This document shows, piece by piece, positions 6,676 through 7,734 of a stretch of DNA of 7,734 nucleotides. The DNA is from Lactobacillus sp. (lineage in GTDB: Bacteria > Bacillota > Bacilli > Lactobacillales > Lactobacillaceae), in NCBI GenBank assembly GCA_003482405.1, contig DMZB01000069.1, forward strand, positions 1-7,734, written 5' to 3'. The position numbers were made by a program, and so were the translations under genes. Positions within the stretch are counted from its first letter, which is position 1. Every line of letters begins with the position of its first letter. The notes below the pieces were generated by a model. That model saw only the letters and a list, made by a program, of their open reading frames with translations. It made no database searches and was not told the DNA's origin.

Positions 6676-7587
6676 TTAGTTCGCCGAAGAGCTTGCTGTT
6701 GAAGTGTACTGGGAAAGTACATCCTTCAAGTCGTTGTCTTTGATTGTAACGTTGCCCTTCTTTAATTCCTTAGCAATAACAGACTGGAGGACAGTGCTGC
6801 CGTTTGAAGTGTCCATATCTTGATCCCAAATCTGTTGCTTGAGTTCCTTCTTGTGCTGTGTCCAAGTGCCCTTAGAAGGTTTGTTTAACATCTTGATCAC
6901 ATAATAACTCTTGGTACCAGTTTGCGAGTTTGTGTCCGTGACAGGGGTCTTAGTATATTCACCGTTTTTCAGTTTGAAGGCAGCTGTTTTGATGCTGTCA
7001 TCAACTGAAGAAGTGGCGTTATCAAACGTTGGCACCTTACCACCTTTGTTCTTGGTGCTAGTGTCATCAGAATACTTCTTGGCTACTTTAGCAAAAGAAG
7101 TACCGGAGTTCAGTTCGTCAATGGCCTTTGTTGCAGTGTCTTTTTTGCTTGTCACAATGACAGCTGTAGAAACTTTAGGTTCCCAACTCTTAAACTGTTT
7201 CTTTAAGTCAGAATCAGTAATTTTAACGTCGTTTTTAACAGCTTCTTTTAACAACAAGTTCATGCGTAACGTATCTTTAAGACTAGATGCAGTCATACCT
7301 TGTTGGGTCAACATGCTACTAAAGCTTGAGCCGTATTGTTTCTTAACGGTATCATACTGCTTGTTAACTTTGCTGCTGGAAACTTTGTCGCCATACTTCT
7401 TTTCAAGCACTTTCTTGATGATCATTTGCTGCAAGACTTGTTTACCCTGGCTCGTGGTCTTCATGCTTGAATAGTATTGATCCTGTGTAATCTTACCACC
7501 ATTAGTGGTTGCCACAGTTTTACTTCCACACGCAGCAAGTGAGAAAGCCATCACTAAGCCGGCTGGAACGAGAAGCCATTTTTTCAT
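6676..7587 (-). CDS. prsA: PrsA/PrtM-type lipoprotein foldase with a degenerate parvulin domain
   Basis: Extracytoplasmic lipoprotein chaperone (303 aa) that helps exported proteins fold at the outer face of the membrane. The N-terminus MKKWLLVPAGLVMAFSLAAC is a lipoprotein signal with lipobox LAAC; Cys20 would be lipidated after signal peptidase II cleavage. A SurA/PrsA-like N-domain follows (about 25-135), then a parvulin (PPIC) domain at about 138-234 with recognisable YSDDTSTKNKGGKVPTF and AAFKLKNGEY segments, then a helical C-domain with a Ser/Thr-rich end. The active-site histidines of PPIC enzymes are missing: the usual SHILV reads TAVIV (141-145) and the usual YHII reads YYVI (228-231). 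Isomerase activity is therefore doubtful and the protein may act as a holdase. GGATGTGA (7604 down to 7597) matches the extended Shine-Dalgarno sequence in 7 of 8 bases and stands 9 bases before the ATG. It is transcribed against the yha genes and is probably monocistronic. Confidence 0.93.
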   Translation of the reverse strand: MKKWLLVPAGLVMAFSLAACGSKTVATTNGGKITQDQYYSSMKTTSQGKQVLQQMIIKKVLEKKYGDKVSSSKVNKQYDTVKKQYGSSFSSMLTQQGMTASSLKDTLRMNLLLKEAVKNDVKITDSDLKKQFKSWEPKVSTAVIVTSKKDTATKAIDELNSGTSFAKVAKKYSDDTSTKNKGGKVPTFDNATSSVDDSIKTAAFKLKNGEYTKTPVTDTNSQTGTKSYYVIKMLNKPSKGTWTQHKKELKQQIWDQDMDTSNGSTVLQSVIAKELKKGNVTIKDNDLKDVLSQYTSTASSSAN

Positions 7588-7617
7588 AAAGAATAGTCAC
7601 ATCCATTTCGATTTTTG

Positions 7618-7639
7618 TTCACCGTGTTGTCATGGTGAA
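7618..7639. repeat. Dyad in the prsA leader
   Basis: TTCACCGTG (7618-7626) and CATGGTGAA (7631-7639) form a 9-position dyad around a 4-base centre, with one imperfect position (G-T on this strand, A-C mismatch in the prsA transcript). Further out TTTTG (7613-7617) and CAAAA (7645-7649) can also pair. It lies between the predicted prsA -10 and its ribosome binding site, so it could be a downstream operator or a 5' mRNA hairpin. I do not recognise the motif as that of a named regulator. Confidence 0.5.
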
Positions 7640-7657
7640 ACGTACAAAAGCTATATT

Positions 7658-7686
7658 AACATAGATTAATGCCGATGTAGAAACAA
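7658..7686 (-). promoter_or_regulatory. Predicted prsA promoter
   Basis: On the minus strand TTGTTT (7686-7681, 4 of 6 to TTGACA) and TATGTT (7663-7658, 4 of 6 to TATAAT) are separated by 17 bases. Initiation near 7651 would give a leader of about 63 bases containing the 7618-7639 dyad and the GGATGTGA ribosome binding site. It is a moderate sigma-A-type match and the best one visible in the region. Confidence 0.45.
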
Positions 7687-7693
7687 GCTGCCG

Positions 7694-7723
7694 CCTTAAC
7701 AGAAACTTTTACTTGCGTTAAGG
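7694..7723. repeat. Inverted repeat upstream of the prsA promoter
   Basis: CCTTAAC (7694-7700) and GTTAAGG (7717-7723) are perfect inverted copies with a 16-base spacer. One more G-T and one C-G pair extend the arms outward. No T-run follows on either strand, so it does not look like an intrinsic terminator. It lies just upstream of the predicted prsA -35 and could be an upstream operator or part of a neighbouring gene's control region beyond the window. Confidence 0.4.
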
Positions 7724-7734
7724 TGACTTTAAGC

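Noticed and set aside
6911..7474. Long open frame on the + strand (187 codons) opposite prsA
   Set aside because: It is entirely antisense to a well-supported gene, has no good ribosome binding site, and its hydrophobic composition is what the complement of a Lys/Ser/Thr-rich gene gives.

Overview
The window looks like chromosomal DNA of a low-to-moderate GC Gram-positive bacterium of the Lactobacillaceae (lactic acid bacteria). This rests on the gene set and order (class A PBP, YheA-like protein, YhaO, YhaN, YhaM, PrsA/PrtM lipoprotein), on strong AGGAGG-type ribosome binding sites, and on protein sequences that read like lactobacillar members of these families. I cannot fix the genus. No mobile element, CRISPR array, tRNA or rRNA gene is visible.

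Layout. Positions 1-1214 (+) hold the C-terminal transpeptidase half of a class A penicillin-binding protein that begins outside the window. Positions 1215-1317 hold a dyad that reads as a LexA/DinR SOS box and also as a weak terminator, followed by an extended -10 promoter. Positions 1318-1662 (+) encode a YheA-like helical protein, followed by a strong terminator (1678-1723). After a 183-base gap containing an inverted repeat and a possible overlapping small ORF come yhaO (1846-3063, SbcD/Mre11-like phosphoesterase), yhaN (3066-5579, Rad50/SMC-like ATPase with a membrane hairpin) and yhaM (5624-6595, OB-fold plus HD-domain 3'-5' exoribonuclease), all on +. A perfect bidirectional terminator (6635-6664) separates yhaM from the convergent prsA (6676-7587, -), a lipoprotein foldase whose promoter and leader hairpin occupy the right end, with one more inverted repeat at the edge.

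How the genes fit together. YhaO and YhaN are a nuclease/ATPase pair resembling SbcD-SbcC (Mre11-Rad50). They are nearly fused at the gene level and followed by the nuclease YhaM, so a nucleic-acid processing module is likely. In Bacillus subtilis the yhaONM operon is, to my knowledge, in the LexA regulon. The SOS-box-like site seen here lies one gene further upstream, in front of the yheA-like gene, with a terminator in between. The flanking PBP and PrsA genes both act at the cell surface. PrsA homologues assist folding of secreted proteins, in some species including PBPs.

The points most worth a second look are the SOS-box-like operator and its distance from yhaONM, the membrane hairpin that stands where Rad50/SbcC has a zinc hook, the absence of the usual H-loop histidine in YhaN and of the parvulin histidines in PrsA, and the unexplained dyads upstream of yhaO and prsA.
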